From Armatimonadota bacterium (GTDB lineage: Bacteria; Armatimonadota; Armatimonadia; Armatimonadales; Armatimonadaceae), in the NCBI GenBank assembly GCA_026392155.1, contig JAPLCP010000073.1, forward strand, positions 1 through 36,624: a stretch of 36,624 nucleotides of DNA, in the 5' to 3' direction. The notes beneath the pieces were generated by a model. That model saw only the letters and a list, made by a program, of their open reading frames with translations. It ran no database searches and had not been told where the DNA came from. Shown here one piece after another: positions 9,201 through 16,109 of this stretch. Both the position numbers and the translations under genes were made by a program. The first letter of the stretch is position 1; each line of letters begins with the position of its first letter.

Positions 9201-9230
9201 ATAATAGCACGTTAAGCTAATTCGCCGCAA
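9201..9230 (-). promoter_or_regulatory. Probable promoter of the peptidase-permease operon
   Basis: On the minus strand TTGCGG (9230-9225) and TATTAT (9206-9201) are separated by 18 bases, a sigma70-like arrangement. Transcription would start near 9194, leaving a leader of about 44 bases that carries the AAGGAA ribosome binding site before the ATG at 9150. Confidence 0.5.
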
Positions 9231-9293
9231 CCAGGGCAAATTCCTGCCTGAAACCAAAGGGGTATGTCAGCTACTTCGTGAGATGAATCTGGG

Positions 9294-9299
9294 TACAAT
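9294..9299 (+). promoter_or_regulatory. -10 element placed for leaderless transcription of the GNAT gene
   Basis: TACAAT ends 6 bases before the ATG at 9306, and no Shine-Dalgarno sequence lies between. Transcription starting about 7 bases after the -10 would begin at or next to the start codon. Confidence 0.5.
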
Positions 9300-9305
9300 G
9301 CTTAC

Positions 9306-9800
9306 ATGCCTGATCTAATTGTGCCGCTCTATAAACTGCCTGCCGTAGACGACGAACTTGTGCGCCTTCGTGCCGAGGGAATCGTGGTGCGCCGGGCGTT
9401 TCCCTTTGAGCTTTCTCGCACCCGCCGCTTTATTGCGAAAACGTTTTCGGAGAGCTGGGCCGATGAAACCCAAGCGGGCTTCGCTCGCCAGCCGATTACT
9501 TGCTGGATCGCGATCTACGAGAAACGTGTCATTGGGTTTGCCTGTGTTGATGCCACGATGCGGGGCTTTTTTGGCCCCACGGGCGTTGATCCTACGTTTC
9601 GAGGACGGGGAGTCGGAGCCGCTTTATTGCTCGCGGCACTTCACGGACTGAAAGAAATTGGCTATGGCTACGGTATAATTGCCGGGGCAGGACCGGTGGC
9701 TTTCTACGAGAAATGCTGCGGCGCGACCGTTATTGAAGGTTCTGAGCCGGGCATCTACGTGGATATGCTCGAGGCGGATGGTGAGGAAAGTACACGTTAG
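9306..9800 (+). CDS. GNAT-family N-acetyltransferase
   Basis: A 164-residue single-domain protein of the usual GNAT length. The acetyl-CoA binding motif A is clear as VDPTFRGRGVGAALLLAAL (about residues 95-113), preceded by the beta4 strand VIGFACVDA and followed by the late GAGPVAFYEKCCGATVIEG element typical of the C-terminal half. Such enzymes move an acetyl group from acetyl-CoA to an amine; the acceptor is not predictable. The gene stands alone behind a leaderless-type promoter, divergent from the peptidase-permease operon, and is followed 16 bases later by the PilZ gene, which has its own -10 motif. Confidence 0.85.
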   Translation: MPDLIVPLYKLPAVDDELVRLRAEGIVVRRAFPFELSRTRRFIAKTFSESWADETQAGFARQPITCWIAIYEKRVIGFACVDATMRGFFGPTGVDPTFRGRGVGAALLLAALHGLKEIGYGYGIIAGAGPVAFYEKCCGATVIEGSEPGIYVDMLEADGEESTR

Positions 9801-9804
9801 GGAC

Positions 9805-9810
9805 GATAAT
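9805..9810 (+). promoter_or_regulatory. -10 element directly before the PilZ gene
   Basis: GATAAT ends 6 bases before the ATG at 9817. The same spacing recurs before several genes of the window. It fits an independent, leaderless transcript even though the gene follows the GNAT gene closely. Confidence 0.45.
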
Positions 9811-9816
9811 AGAGCC

Positions 9817-10287
9817 ATGCCACTTGAAGACGACAACACCGAGTTTGAGATTCCTCATGATGTGGAGGCGATCCTGCGCCGTCAGGACGAGGCAATGGCT
9901 TTGCTGGAGCGCCTGCGTACTGCCGAGCCGTTTCGCCGCCCTAGGGCCGACCAGCAGGGGGCAAAGCGCCGCGAGTTCCGACGCTGGCCACTCCCTGAGG
10001 GGGTGAGCCTAGAGCTTCATGACAGCGCGGGTTGGAAGCCTGCCGATGTGATGGACATGGGAGTGGGTGGCGCGCGCCTCAACAAACTTCCCAGCTTCGC
10101 CGATGGTCCGACACCAGCCCGACTGAAATCACCCTCGTCGCAGGCCGTGCTTGTGCTCTGCGATGTGATGTGGAAAGACAACGACGGTCGAGCTGGTATT
10201 CGCTTTGAGTTCCGTGATGAAGACGAGCGTGACAACTGGTCAGGCGGCCTCATTGATGCCCTCCTCGCCCGCCACGCCGTGAGCTGA
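9817..10287 (+). CDS. PilZ-domain protein
   Basis: The 156-residue protein (ATG at 9817) has an acidic N-terminal helical part (about residues 1-45) and a PilZ domain from about residue 55. The RxxxR c-di-GMP motif is present in KRREFRRWPLPEG, and the second motif, normally D/NxSxxG, reads DMGVGGARL with glycine in place of serine. PilZ domains bind cyclic di-GMP and often control motility, biofilm or polysaccharide export by protein contact. There is no membrane segment or second output domain, so it is likely a small cytoplasmic c-di-GMP receptor. The Ser-to-Gly change may alter ligand affinity. A palindromic repeat element follows two bases after the stop codon. Confidence 0.75.
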   Translation: MPLEDDNTEFEIPHDVEAILRRQDEAMALLERLRTAEPFRRPRADQQGAKRREFRRWPLPEGVSLELHDSAGWKPADVMDMGVGGARLNKLPSFADGPTPARLKSPSSQAVLVLCDVMWKDNDGRAGIRFEFRDEDERDNWSGGLIDALLARHAVS

Positions 10288-10288
10288 A

Positions 10289-10393
10289 AGTTCCCCCTAA
10301 CCCCCGCTACGCGGGGGGACAAATAGGAAGAAGTTTTCTTAGATCCCCCCCGTCCGGGTACCCCGCGAAGCGAGGGTGGTGGGGATGGGGGGG
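10289..10393. repeat. Intergenic C-rich palindromic element, poly-C family (copy 1)
   Basis: About 105 bases between the PilZ stop and the Gfo/Idh gene, with two GC-rich hairpins. The first runs from 10293 with arms CCCCCG and CGGGGGG around CTACG; the second runs from about 10343 to 10393. A stretch TTCCCCCTAACCCCCG, later GGGGGGACAA and AGGAAG, is shared with the reverse complement of the copy inside the megasynthase gene at 27396-27493. This shows a dispersed element family. It may also end transcription of the PilZ gene. Confidence 0.7.
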
Positions 10394-10403
10394 TGAGGAT
10401 TTT

Positions 10404-11417
10404 ATGAAACGAATTGGATTGATGGGCTGTGGGGTTGTCGCCGACTACGGACACTCGCACGCAATCGCCCAGACGGATGGCCTAAGTTTAGCCGCACTCT
10501 ACGATCCGAACCCCGAGGCACTTGCCCGGCTCGCGGCACGCTACCCCGATGCCCATGCCTTCACGGATATTGAGGCATTCTGGCGCTGTGGGCTCGATGC
10601 CGTCTCGATCACGTCCCCCGCACCCGTGCACCTCGACAACCTGCGTGGCGCGGCTCAGCATGGCCTGCACGTGCTCTGCGAGAAGCCTCTCGGAATGGAC
10701 GAAGACGAGATCGAGGAGATGATCGCCCTTGCGGATAAAGCTGGAATCCTCTTCGCGACCGCACTTTGCTACCGCTTTAGCCCCGTTGCACAGAGAATCA
10801 AGCAGCTGATTGATGAGGGTGTGATTGGCGAGCTTCGCGCCCAGCGCCTCATCTACCTCTGGAACCTGCACGGCAAGTGGGAGACCGATGCGCACGGCAA
10901 TCGCTTTGAGTCCGCACGGCGGCTAGGGCGCTTCGAGGAAGGTGGGCCGCTGGTTGACTGTGGCGTGCACCAAATAGATCTCGCGCTCTGGTGGACAGGC
11001 TCTGAGGTTGTCCGGCAGCATGCGGCAGCGGCTTGGATCGAGGAGCACGAGGCACCCGGCCATGTCTGGATGCACATGGATCATGCCAGTGGCTGTCATA
11101 CGTGTGTCGAGATTAGCTTTTCCTACACCCACACCGCCCGCGACCCTTATGATATCTTCACCTACGAGCTGATCGGAACCGAGGGCCTGATTCGTTACGT
11201 CCGAGACGGCTGGTTCTTCGAGGTGCGCAACGGGCAGGGAACCGTGCGCCTTCCCGGTGCCAGCGAGAAAGACTTCCACGGCATGTACGCCGCCTGGCGC
11301 GATGCCCTCTACACCGGAAACCTTGGCAATGTTCCCTCAGCCCGTGATGGCCTCCATGTCACCCAGCTCTCCCGCCGCGCCACCGAGGCGGCAATGGCCA
11401 CACGCTACCGAAAGTAG
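10404..11417 (+). CDS. Gfo/Idh/MocA-family NAD(P)-dependent oxidoreductase
   Basis: A 337-residue protein of family length. The N-terminal Rossmann fold starts MKRIGLMGCGVVADYGHS (GxGxxx variant). The family EKP motif is HVLCEKPLGM (about residues 90-99), and the C-terminal alpha/beta domain carries EEGGPLVDCGVHQIDLALWW (about 178-197), where the Asp and His of the usual catalytic GxHxxD are seen. Members oxidise or reduce sugar hydroxyls and inositols with NAD(P); the substrate is unknown. The ATG follows GGTGAGGA by about 4 bases. It faces the frameshifted secreted-protein gene, with only 5 bases between the two stop codons. Confidence 0.88.
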   Translation: MKRIGLMGCGVVADYGHSHAIAQTDGLSLAALYDPNPEALARLAARYPDAHAFTDIEAFWRCGLDAVSITSPAPVHLDNLRGAAQHGLHVLCEKPLGMDEDEIEEMIALADKAGILFATALCYRFSPVAQRIKQLIDEGVIGELRAQRLIYLWNLHGKWETDAHGNRFESARRLGRFEEGGPLVDCGVHQIDLALWWTGSEVVRQHAAAAWIEEHEAPGHVWMHMDHASGCHTCVEISFSYTHTARDPYDIFTYELIGTEGLIRYVRDGWFFEVRNGQGTVRLPGASEKDFHGMYAAWRDALYTGNLGNVPSARDGLHVTQLSRRATEAAMATRYRK

Positions 11418-11422
11418 TATGG

Positions 11423-11886
11423 TTAGGGAGGAAGCGGGATCTGGGTCATAGTCAGCCGAACCCGTGGCGCTCCAAGTGCCCCTTCAGGAACTGCGAACAT
11501 GATCGTCAGCCATGAGCGTCCCTGGGATGAATAGGTTCTTCCCTGAATGAGTACCTGATTTCTCTGCAGGACATAGCTGGGCACCGACCCACCGCGCCGT
11601 ATGAGATCGGCAATGAGTGGATTGAGCAGTCGCTAATAATCTGCCCAATCAAAAACTCATGAACGCTATAAGGATTAGGTATATCCTCGAAAGGCCAATT
11701 TGCTGGATCTGATACTGATGGAGCGCTGCTTGTAACGAGTGCAGTGCCACCTAGACAATAAGGAAATGGATCAATGGGAGAAGTATCTTCTATTGTCAGC
11801 GAACTAAATGACCATTGGGCATGGGCAGGCAGAGAAGACAAGACGAGACTTAATAATGAAACTATCGCAAGTGAGCTAAACTTCAT
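11423..11886 (-). pseudogene. Small secreted protein, frameshifted
   Basis: From the ATG at 11886 (GGAG about 10 bases upstream) the frame encodes a signal peptide (KFSSLAIVSLLSLVLSSLPAHA) and a short mature part up to about 11640. The frame then continues to a stop at 11506 with unconvincing composition. In the neighbouring frame, from about 11639 to a TAA at 11425-11423, a coherent C-terminus can be read (LLNPLIADLIRRGGSVPSYV at its start, LTMTQIPLPP at its end). That end also lies exactly against the convergent oxidoreductase gene. A missing base near 11637-11640 would reconcile both halves into a protein of about 155 residues. The family is not recognised. A sequencing error is an equal explanation. 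Confidence 0.55.
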
Positions 11887-11903
11887 TTTAAACAATCTCC
11901 ACT

Positions 11904-11936
11904 GGACTTGTAGCCGACCACGGACTTGTAGCCGAC
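11904..11936. repeat. Two direct copies of a 15-base sequence, period 18
   Basis: GGACTTGTAGCCGAC occurs at 11904-11918 and 11922-11936, just upstream of the small secreted-protein gene. It could be a paired binding site for a regulator of that gene, or a short slippage duplication. Confidence 0.5.
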
Positions 11937-12190
11937 TGTCTGGAGTATAGCTCTAGTTTAGAATAATGTCAACAAGCATACAGGGGTACAAGACAAATAA
12001 GTGATGAGGCAAATGGATGCGAGGCGTTGCTAATTTCTCGTGGAACGCCGGATCTCCTCTGAATGTAGTGTGCTGTGTCACTTTTCTCCGGTGAGACGAA
12101 CCTGGAGTCTCGCAGACTTGCTATGCTCTGGAAAAGGCAGACTCTGTCGCGGCAAAAAGAGCAAGTATACATCTCCAAGTGCTCCTTGCC
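11937..12190. other. Intergenic region without a supported gene
   Basis: This AT-richer stretch separates two divergent genes for small exported proteins. It contains open frames on both strands, but none has a start site, codon pattern or motif that I trust. No RNA gene is recognised. Confidence 0.5.
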
Positions 12191-12196
12191 GACAAT
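12191..12196 (+). promoter_or_regulatory. Possible -10 element of the small lipoprotein gene
   Basis: GACAAT ends 7 bases before the ATG at 12204, matching the spacing of the other leaderless-type starts of the window. The match to TATAAT is weaker than in the other cases. Confidence 0.3.
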
Positions 12197-12203
12197 AACC
12201 AAC

Positions 12204-12380
12204 ATGACGAATATTTTTCTTTGTCTGGTCGCGCTTGCCCTGCTTAGTGGCTGTGAGCGTGAGGCCACCCCGGAAGCGGCGGTACAGACAGCCGTGCAGA
12301 GCAAAGACCGGGCAGCGACTCTTCAGAAAGAAAGTCAGCAGCGGGTTTCGGAAGCGGATGCGATTGTGGGGGGAAAGTAG
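12204..12380 (+). CDS. Small lipoprotein of 58 residues
   Basis: The start at 12204 gives a short lipoprotein signal ending in the lipobox LLSGC (Cys at residue 17), followed by a 41-residue, charged, probably helical mature part with many Ala, Gln and Lys residues and no cysteine. Signal peptidase II processing and membrane anchoring are expected. A longer frame extends upstream to 12075, but the signal sequence would then be internal, so it is rejected. No family is recognised. The ROK kinase gene follows 46 bases later but has its own promoter-like motif and ribosome binding site. Confidence 0.65.
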   Translation: MTNIFLCLVALALLSGCEREATPEAAVQTAVQSKDRAATLQKESQQRVSEADAIVGGK

Positions 12381-12391
12381 AGCCGATGTGC

Positions 12392-12417
12392 TATACTGAC
12401 CTGGTAATTTTGGGAGG
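12392..12417 (+). promoter_or_regulatory. -10 element and ribosome binding site of the ROK gene
   Basis: TATACT at 12392-12397 is a good -10 hexamer, but no -35 at normal spacing is seen. GGGAGG at 12412-12417 lies 9 bases before a TTG start codon at 12427 and decides that start. Confidence 0.5.
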
Positions 12418-12426
12418 CAGAAAACC

Positions 12427-13425
12427 TTGAGTTGGAATCGGGACGCTCACTACGTCGTAGGGGCTGATCTAGGTGGGACAAATATCCGAGCGGCTGTACT
12501 GGATCGGGCGGGCAAGATGCTGGGGCACGGCAAGCGGCCCTCGCTGGCACAAGAAGGCTCCGCACGAACCGTCGGGCAGATCAAGCAGGCGGTTGAGGAA
12601 GCGATCTCGGAGTCGGGCGTTGCTCTCTCTGAGATCGGTGGGATGGGAATTGGTGTCCCTGGGCACATTGATCCTGCGGGTAAGAAAGTCCTCTGGGCTC
12701 CCAACTTCTACGAGGAGGGCTTTCCGTATCGGAATATCTCCCTCGCCGACCCGATTGCGGAGGCGACGGGGCTTCCTGTGCTGATGGGCAACGATGCCAA
12801 TGTCGCGGCCATGGGGGAGTTTCGCTTTGGCGCGGGGCGTGACACCCGAACCATGGTGATGTTCACCCTGGGCACTGGTGTGGGCGGAGGGCTGATTCTG
12901 GATGGCAAGCTCTGGACGGGCTTTACCGGGGGGGCGGGCGAGCTGGGGCACATCGTTATCGCCGCTGGAGAGCGTGGTGGCGCGGCGTCTTTTGGAAGCC
13001 TAGAGTCTATGGCACAGATCTCTGCCATCTGTGAGCGGGCATCGCGCAAGCTCTGCCAAGGCCGCAAGAGCCTTCTGGCAGAGGTTAGTGGCTACGACTG
13101 GCACCGAATCACCCCGAAAGATATCGCGGATGCCGCAAAAGCAGGCGATGCGGTCGCGCTGGAAGTGCTGGAGGAGACGGGCTACTACATCGGGCTTGGT
13201 GTGACCTCGGTTGTCATGCTCCTCAACCCTGAGAAGATCGTGATTGGTGGGGGAGTGGCTGGTGCAGGAGATCTCCTCTTCGAGCCGATCCGTCGCACAG
13301 CGTTCGCCAACTCGTCGAGCACGCTCATCAAAGACTGCCAGATTATCCCCGCGGAGCTCGGCGACGATGCGGGAATCTACGGCGGCGCGGGCCTCGTCTT
13401 CGATGCGCTAGAGAGCGCTGCTTAA
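12427..13425 (+). CDS. ROK-family sugar kinase (glucokinase-like)
   Basis: The 332-residue protein starts at a TTG behind GGGAGG. The N-terminal phosphate loop is VVGADLGGTNIRAAVLD (residues 10-26). The second phosphate motif region contains MVMFTLGTGVGGGLILDG (about 140-157), and the catalytic Asp lies in LMGNDANVAAMGE. The adenosine-binding stretch IVIGGGVAGAGDLL is near residue 275. These place it among ATP-dependent sugar kinases, most likely acting on glucose or an aminosugar. The ROK zinc motif, normally CxCGxxGCxE after GHI, is replaced by a cysteine-free GGAASFGSLE, so the structural zinc appears to be missing. There is no N-terminal helix-turn-helix, so it is an enzyme and not a repressor. 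The EamA gene begins 4 bases after its stop. Confidence 0.85.
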   Translation: MSWNRDAHYVVGADLGGTNIRAAVLDRAGKMLGHGKRPSLAQEGSARTVGQIKQAVEEAISESGVALSEIGGMGIGVPGHIDPAGKKVLWAPNFYEEGFPYRNISLADPIAEATGLPVLMGNDANVAAMGEFRFGAGRDTRTMVMFTLGTGVGGGLILDGKLWTGFTGGAGELGHIVIAAGERGGAASFGSLESMAQISAICERASRKLCQGRKSLLAEVSGYDWHRITPKDIADAAKAGDAVALEVLEETGYYIGLGVTSVVMLLNPEKIVIGGGVAGAGDLLFEPIRRTAFANSSSTLIKDCQIIPAELGDDAGIYGGAGLVFDALESAA

Positions 13426-13429
13426 CGCC

Positions 13430-13849
13430 GTGACTTGGGCAGGCTGGGCGCTTCTCTCAGCCTGCTTTGCAGCGCTCACCGCGATTCTGTCCAAGATTGG
13501 GATTCAGGGGATCCCTTCCAATCTAGCGATGGCGGTACGAACTACGGTGGTGCTCGTTGCGGCTTGGGGGCTGGTGCTGGCACGTGGTGAAGCTAAGGAA
13601 CTGACGGCACTCCCCCCTAAAACGCTCCTCTTCCTCGTCCTCTCGGGCCTCGCGACAGGCGCTTCGTGGATGTGTTACTTCAAGGCACTGGCGCTCGGGC
13701 CCGTCTCTAAAGTCGCTCCCATTGACAAGCTCAGCTTCGTGCTTGCCACCGTCCTTGCGGTTGTTTTTCTGCGGGAGAAACTGACCTGGCAGCTTGGCGT
13801 CGGGTGCGCTCTGATCGTGACGGGTGTGCTTTTGACGCTAAAAGGCTAA
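13430..13849 (+). CDS. Half-size EamA/DMT-family transporter
   Basis: The 139-residue protein from a GTG at 13430 has about five hydrophobic helices and a single EamA repeat; most relatives of the drug/metabolite transporter group have two repeats and about 300 residues. The final part, PIDKLSFVLATVLAVVFLRE then KLTWQLGVGCALIVTGVLL, is the typical EamA C-terminal helix pair. Single-repeat forms work as dimers and export small metabolites. It follows the ROK kinase gene by 4 bases with no promoter between and is closed by a terminator one base after the stop, so the two form a two-gene operon. Substrate unknown. Confidence 0.8.
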   Translation: MTWAGWALLSACFAALTAILSKIGIQGIPSNLAMAVRTTVVLVAAWGLVLARGEAKELTALPPKTLLFLVLSGLATGASWMCYFKALALGPVSKVAPIDKLSFVLATVLAVVFLREKLTWQLGVGCALIVTGVLLTLKG

Positions 13850-13883
13850 AAAAGCCCCCTTCGGCATCGCGAAGGGGGCTTTT
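13850..13883. terminator. Bidirectional rho-independent terminator
   Basis: A perfect 14-bp stem (AAAAGCCCCCTTCG at 13850-13863 with its complement at 13870-13883) and a 6-base loop ends in a T-run on either strand. It serves the EamA gene from the left and the LTxxQ-like gene from the right. Confidence 0.9.
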
Positions 13884-13886
13884 GAG

Positions 13887-14297
13887 CTAGCCCTTTTTAC
13901 CACCGGGCTTGGCACCCGTGGGGGGGGCACCGCCGGGGCCACCGCCACCCATGAAGCGTTGCATCATTTTCTTGCGCTCTTCTTCTAGCTTCTTCTTCTG
14001 CTCGGGAGTCAGGATGGCGTTGATCTGCTCGGTGTACTTCTTGCGCATCGCGTCCATCTCAGCACGCTGTTTGTCCGTAACGGCCTTGAGCTTGGTCTTC
14101 TGAGCGTCGGTCAGGCCAAGGTTCTCATACATACGCATGCCGCCACCGCCACCACGGCCACCACCAAATCCGCCGCCGCCACCAAATCCGCCGCCACCGC
14201 CAGGAGGGCCTCCTTGACCACCGCCACCAGGTCGCTGCGCAAACGCTGCACCGCCAACCATCAGGATGGCAGCAAGGGTTAAAATCGTTGTCTTCAT
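13887..14297 (-). CDS. Secreted glycine-rich LTxxQ/Spy-like protein
   Basis: The 136-residue protein starts at the ATG at 14297 (AGGAG about 11 bases upstream), giving a clean signal peptide, MKTTILTLAAILMVGGAAFA. The mature N-terminus (about residues 22-53) is almost pure Gly/Pro with Phe and Arg. Two LTxxQ-like motifs follow, LTDAQKTKL (about 62) and LTPEQKKKLEEER (about 98), separated by a charged helix, as in periplasmic Spy/CpxP chaperones. A Gly/Pro-rich and basic tail ends the protein. Spy-type proteins bind unfolded proteins or metals in the periplasm. The glycine-rich arm is not part of the classical family. Monocistronic, ending at the terminator. Confidence 0.75.
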   Translation of the reverse strand: MKTTILTLAAILMVGGAAFAQRPGGGGQGGPPGGGGGFGGGGGFGGGRGGGGGMRMYENLGLTDAQKTKLKAVTDKQRAEMDAMRKKYTEQINAILTPEQKKKLEEERKKMMQRFMGGGGPGGAPPTGAKPGGKKG

Positions 14298-14359
14298 GGA
14301 AATCACTACTCCTTTCCTACCACTATAGGCGGCAATCATTAAAAAGTTCTGTAAACTTG

Positions 14360-15130
14360 CTAAGGCACTCTCGGCCACGTTGCGTATTCTTTCACAAAGC
14401 GGACAACCACGTCCGTGGCTGTTTGGATAAGCAGCTCCCCTTTTTCGGGTGTGGCATCGTCGGGGAAGCCAAACGCGCCGGTCTCACTGCCTTGCTCCAT
14501 CGTGCGAATAACCGAGAGACGATTGTTTTTGATATGGTCGGGGCTCCAGAATGCGGAGTCAATATCGCGTCGCGCGGCGGGACGAGCCGCTTGCACCAGC
14601 TCAGGATGCGTTACTTGAATCACGCTCGTTTCCCACTCACACGCATGGATCACTTTTTTCTGAACCAGCCCTAGGGCCGCCAGCTCTGGCTGGGCAAGCT
14701 CGAACCAGGAGCCCACACACAGATAGAGCTCGGGGAGTATCACGCGATGCCGTAGCTGGACTTCGAGCAGCGCTGACTGCGCAGGGACGATATTTCCGGC
14801 GTGGGAGTTGAGGAAAAAGAGCTTACGAAATCCGGCCCCGATCAAGCTCTCAGCCATGTCCTCGATCACGCTCCGGTACGTGGTTTGAGAGAGGCTAATC
14901 GTGCCTGGAAAGCTCAAGTGGTGGTGGCTCGCGCCCGTCCAGAGCATCGGGGTAAAGACAGCGATCTCTTCCGTAGCCGCCTCCACGCGCTTGGCAATCT
15001 CACTCCCAATCATCGAGTCCGTGAGTAATGGTAGGTGGTGCCCATGCTGCTCCAGCGACCCAATCGGGCACACCACGACCCGATCGTTTAGCGCCGCAAT
15101 CTCTGTCCAGTTTCTCTCGCCTAGTTGCAT
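14360..15130 (-). CDS. Creatininase-family amidohydrolase
   Basis: A 256-residue protein of the creatininase fold. Metal and catalytic residues are visible in the expected order: Glu and His in PIGSLEQHGHHLPLLTD (residues 22-38), then SHHHLSFPGTISL (about 68-80), the NSHAGN motif (about 108-113) and the Glu of HACEWETSV (about 162-170). Known members are creatinine amidohydrolase, MftE-type mycofactocin peptidases and sugar-lactone/formamide hydrolases, so the substrate cannot be fixed. It is divergent from the LD-carboxypeptidase gene with 37 bases between the start codons; its own promoter is not obvious. Confidence 0.85.
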   Translation of the reverse strand: MQLGERNWTEIAALNDRVVVCPIGSLEQHGHHLPLLTDSMIGSEIAKRVEAATEEIAVFTPMLWTGASHHHLSFPGTISLSQTTYRSVIEDMAESLIGAGFRKLFFLNSHAGNIVPAQSALLEVQLRHRVILPELYLCVGSWFELAQPELAALGLVQKKVIHACEWETSVIQVTHPELVQAARPAARRDIDSAFWSPDHIKNNRLSVIRTMEQGSETGAFGFPDDATPEKGELLIQTATDVVVRFVKEYATWPRVP

Positions 15131-15154
15131 GTGTCACGGTTCGCCAGCGACGGG

Positions 15155-15160
15155 TACAAT
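15155..15160 (+). promoter_or_regulatory. -10 element placed for leaderless transcription of the S66 gene
   Basis: TACAAT ends 7 bases before the ATG at 15168, with no Shine-Dalgarno sequence between. A second good example of the -10/start codon arrangement seen at 9294. Confidence 0.5.
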
Positions 15161-15167
15161 CCCTTCC

Positions 15168-16109
15168 ATGAGTTCCTATTTATGGCCACGGCCTCTCCGC
15201 CCTGGTGGCGTGATCGGTATTTGCTCACCTGCGGGTGCGGCTCCTGCGGGTGAGGTTGAGCGTGGTGCGGCAGCGCTGCGGCGTCGGGGCTACACGGTCA
15301 TTGTTGCCCCTAACGCGACCGCAACGCATCCCGAGTGCAACTACTTAGCAGGCACCGAAGTGCAGCGCCTTGCGGATCTAAATGAGCTGATCCACAATCC
15401 CGAGATTGACTGTATTCTCACCGCGCGTGGGGGGTACGGCTCCGGGAAGCTGCTGGATGGGATTGACTACGCGGCATTTCGCACCGATCCTAAGACTCTG
15501 GTGGGCTACTCAGACATCACGGCGCTGAACTTAGCGCTGGCGGCACACGGAGTTATCAGCTACTCAGGGATCATGGCGACATCAGGCGATGGTTTTGGCG
15601 AAAACACACTCGATCCCTTCTCGGAGGCGAGCTTTTTTCAGGCCGTGCGCCAAGAGAATTTCGTGTTTGCACAGCCCGATGATGCGCCGCTCACGGTCCA
15701 CCGTGGTGGGACAAGTGTCGCCGGGCGGCTGGTGCCCGTCTGTCTGAGTCTGCTGGAGTCGCTGGCCTCCACTAAGTACGTCCCTGACCTTACCGGAGCC
15801 TTGTTGCTGATCGAAGATGTCACCGAGGAGCTCTACGCGGTGGATCGTGCGCTTACCCAGCTACGGCTCTCAGGCGTGCTGGGCAAGCTCAACGGACTAT
15901 TAATTGGCTCCTTCAATGGCTGGAAGGACGAGCGCGACGAGATTCTTGCCCAGCACGTTCCGCGCTTGGCGCTTGAGCTGACTCCCGAGAGCGTTGCCGT
16001 CGTCTCAGGCTTTGTCTACGGCCACATCCCACGTCGCTTCACGCTTCCGATGGGAGCCCAAGCCACCGTAGACTGCGATACCGGACAGCTCTTTATCGCT
16101 CGCCCATAG
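15168..16109 (+). CDS. LD-carboxypeptidase, peptidase family S66
   Basis: The 313-residue protein (ATG at 15168) begins with the family motif RPGGVIGICSPAGAAPAGE. ARGGYGSGKLLDGIDY and LVGYSDITALNLAL (about residues 112-125) hold the nucleophile Ser. The Glu (EDVTEELYAVDR, about 218) and His (SGFVYGHIPRRFTLPMG, about 285) complete the Ser-Glu-His triad. LD-carboxypeptidases remove the terminal D-Ala from the tetrapeptide of recycled murein in the cytoplasm; some S66 members instead cleave peptide antibiotics of the microcin C type. There is no signal peptide, which fits a cytoplasmic recycling role. The 3' end overlaps the convergent MFS gene by 17 bases. Confidence 0.9.
   Translation: MSSYLWPRPLRPGGVIGICSPAGAAPAGEVERGAAALRRRGYTVIVAPNATATHPECNYLAGTEVQRLADLNELIHNPEIDCILTARGGYGSGKLLDGIDYAAFRTDPKTLVGYSDITALNLALAAHGVISYSGIMATSGDGFGENTLDPFSEASFFQAVRQENFVFAQPDDAPLTVHRGGTSVAGRLVPVCLSLLESLASTKYVPDLTGALLLIEDVTEELYAVDRALTQLRLSGVLGKLNGLLIGSFNGWKDERDEILAQHVPRLALELTPESVAVVSGFVYGHIPRRFTLPMGAQATVDCDTGQLFIARP

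Noticed and set aside
10017-10460. Minus-strand frame across the poly-C repeat near the Gfo/Idh gene
   Set aside because: It covers the repeat and the 3' end of the PilZ gene; composition is repeat-derived and the PilZ domain on the plus strand is convincing.
12075-12203. Upstream extension of the small lipoprotein frame
   Set aside because: It would place a lipoprotein signal in the middle of the protein; the ATG at 12204 gives a normal signal peptide.
14901-15167. Upstream extension of the S66 gene
   Set aside because: It overlaps the divergent creatininase gene; the family motif starts directly after the ATG at 15168.
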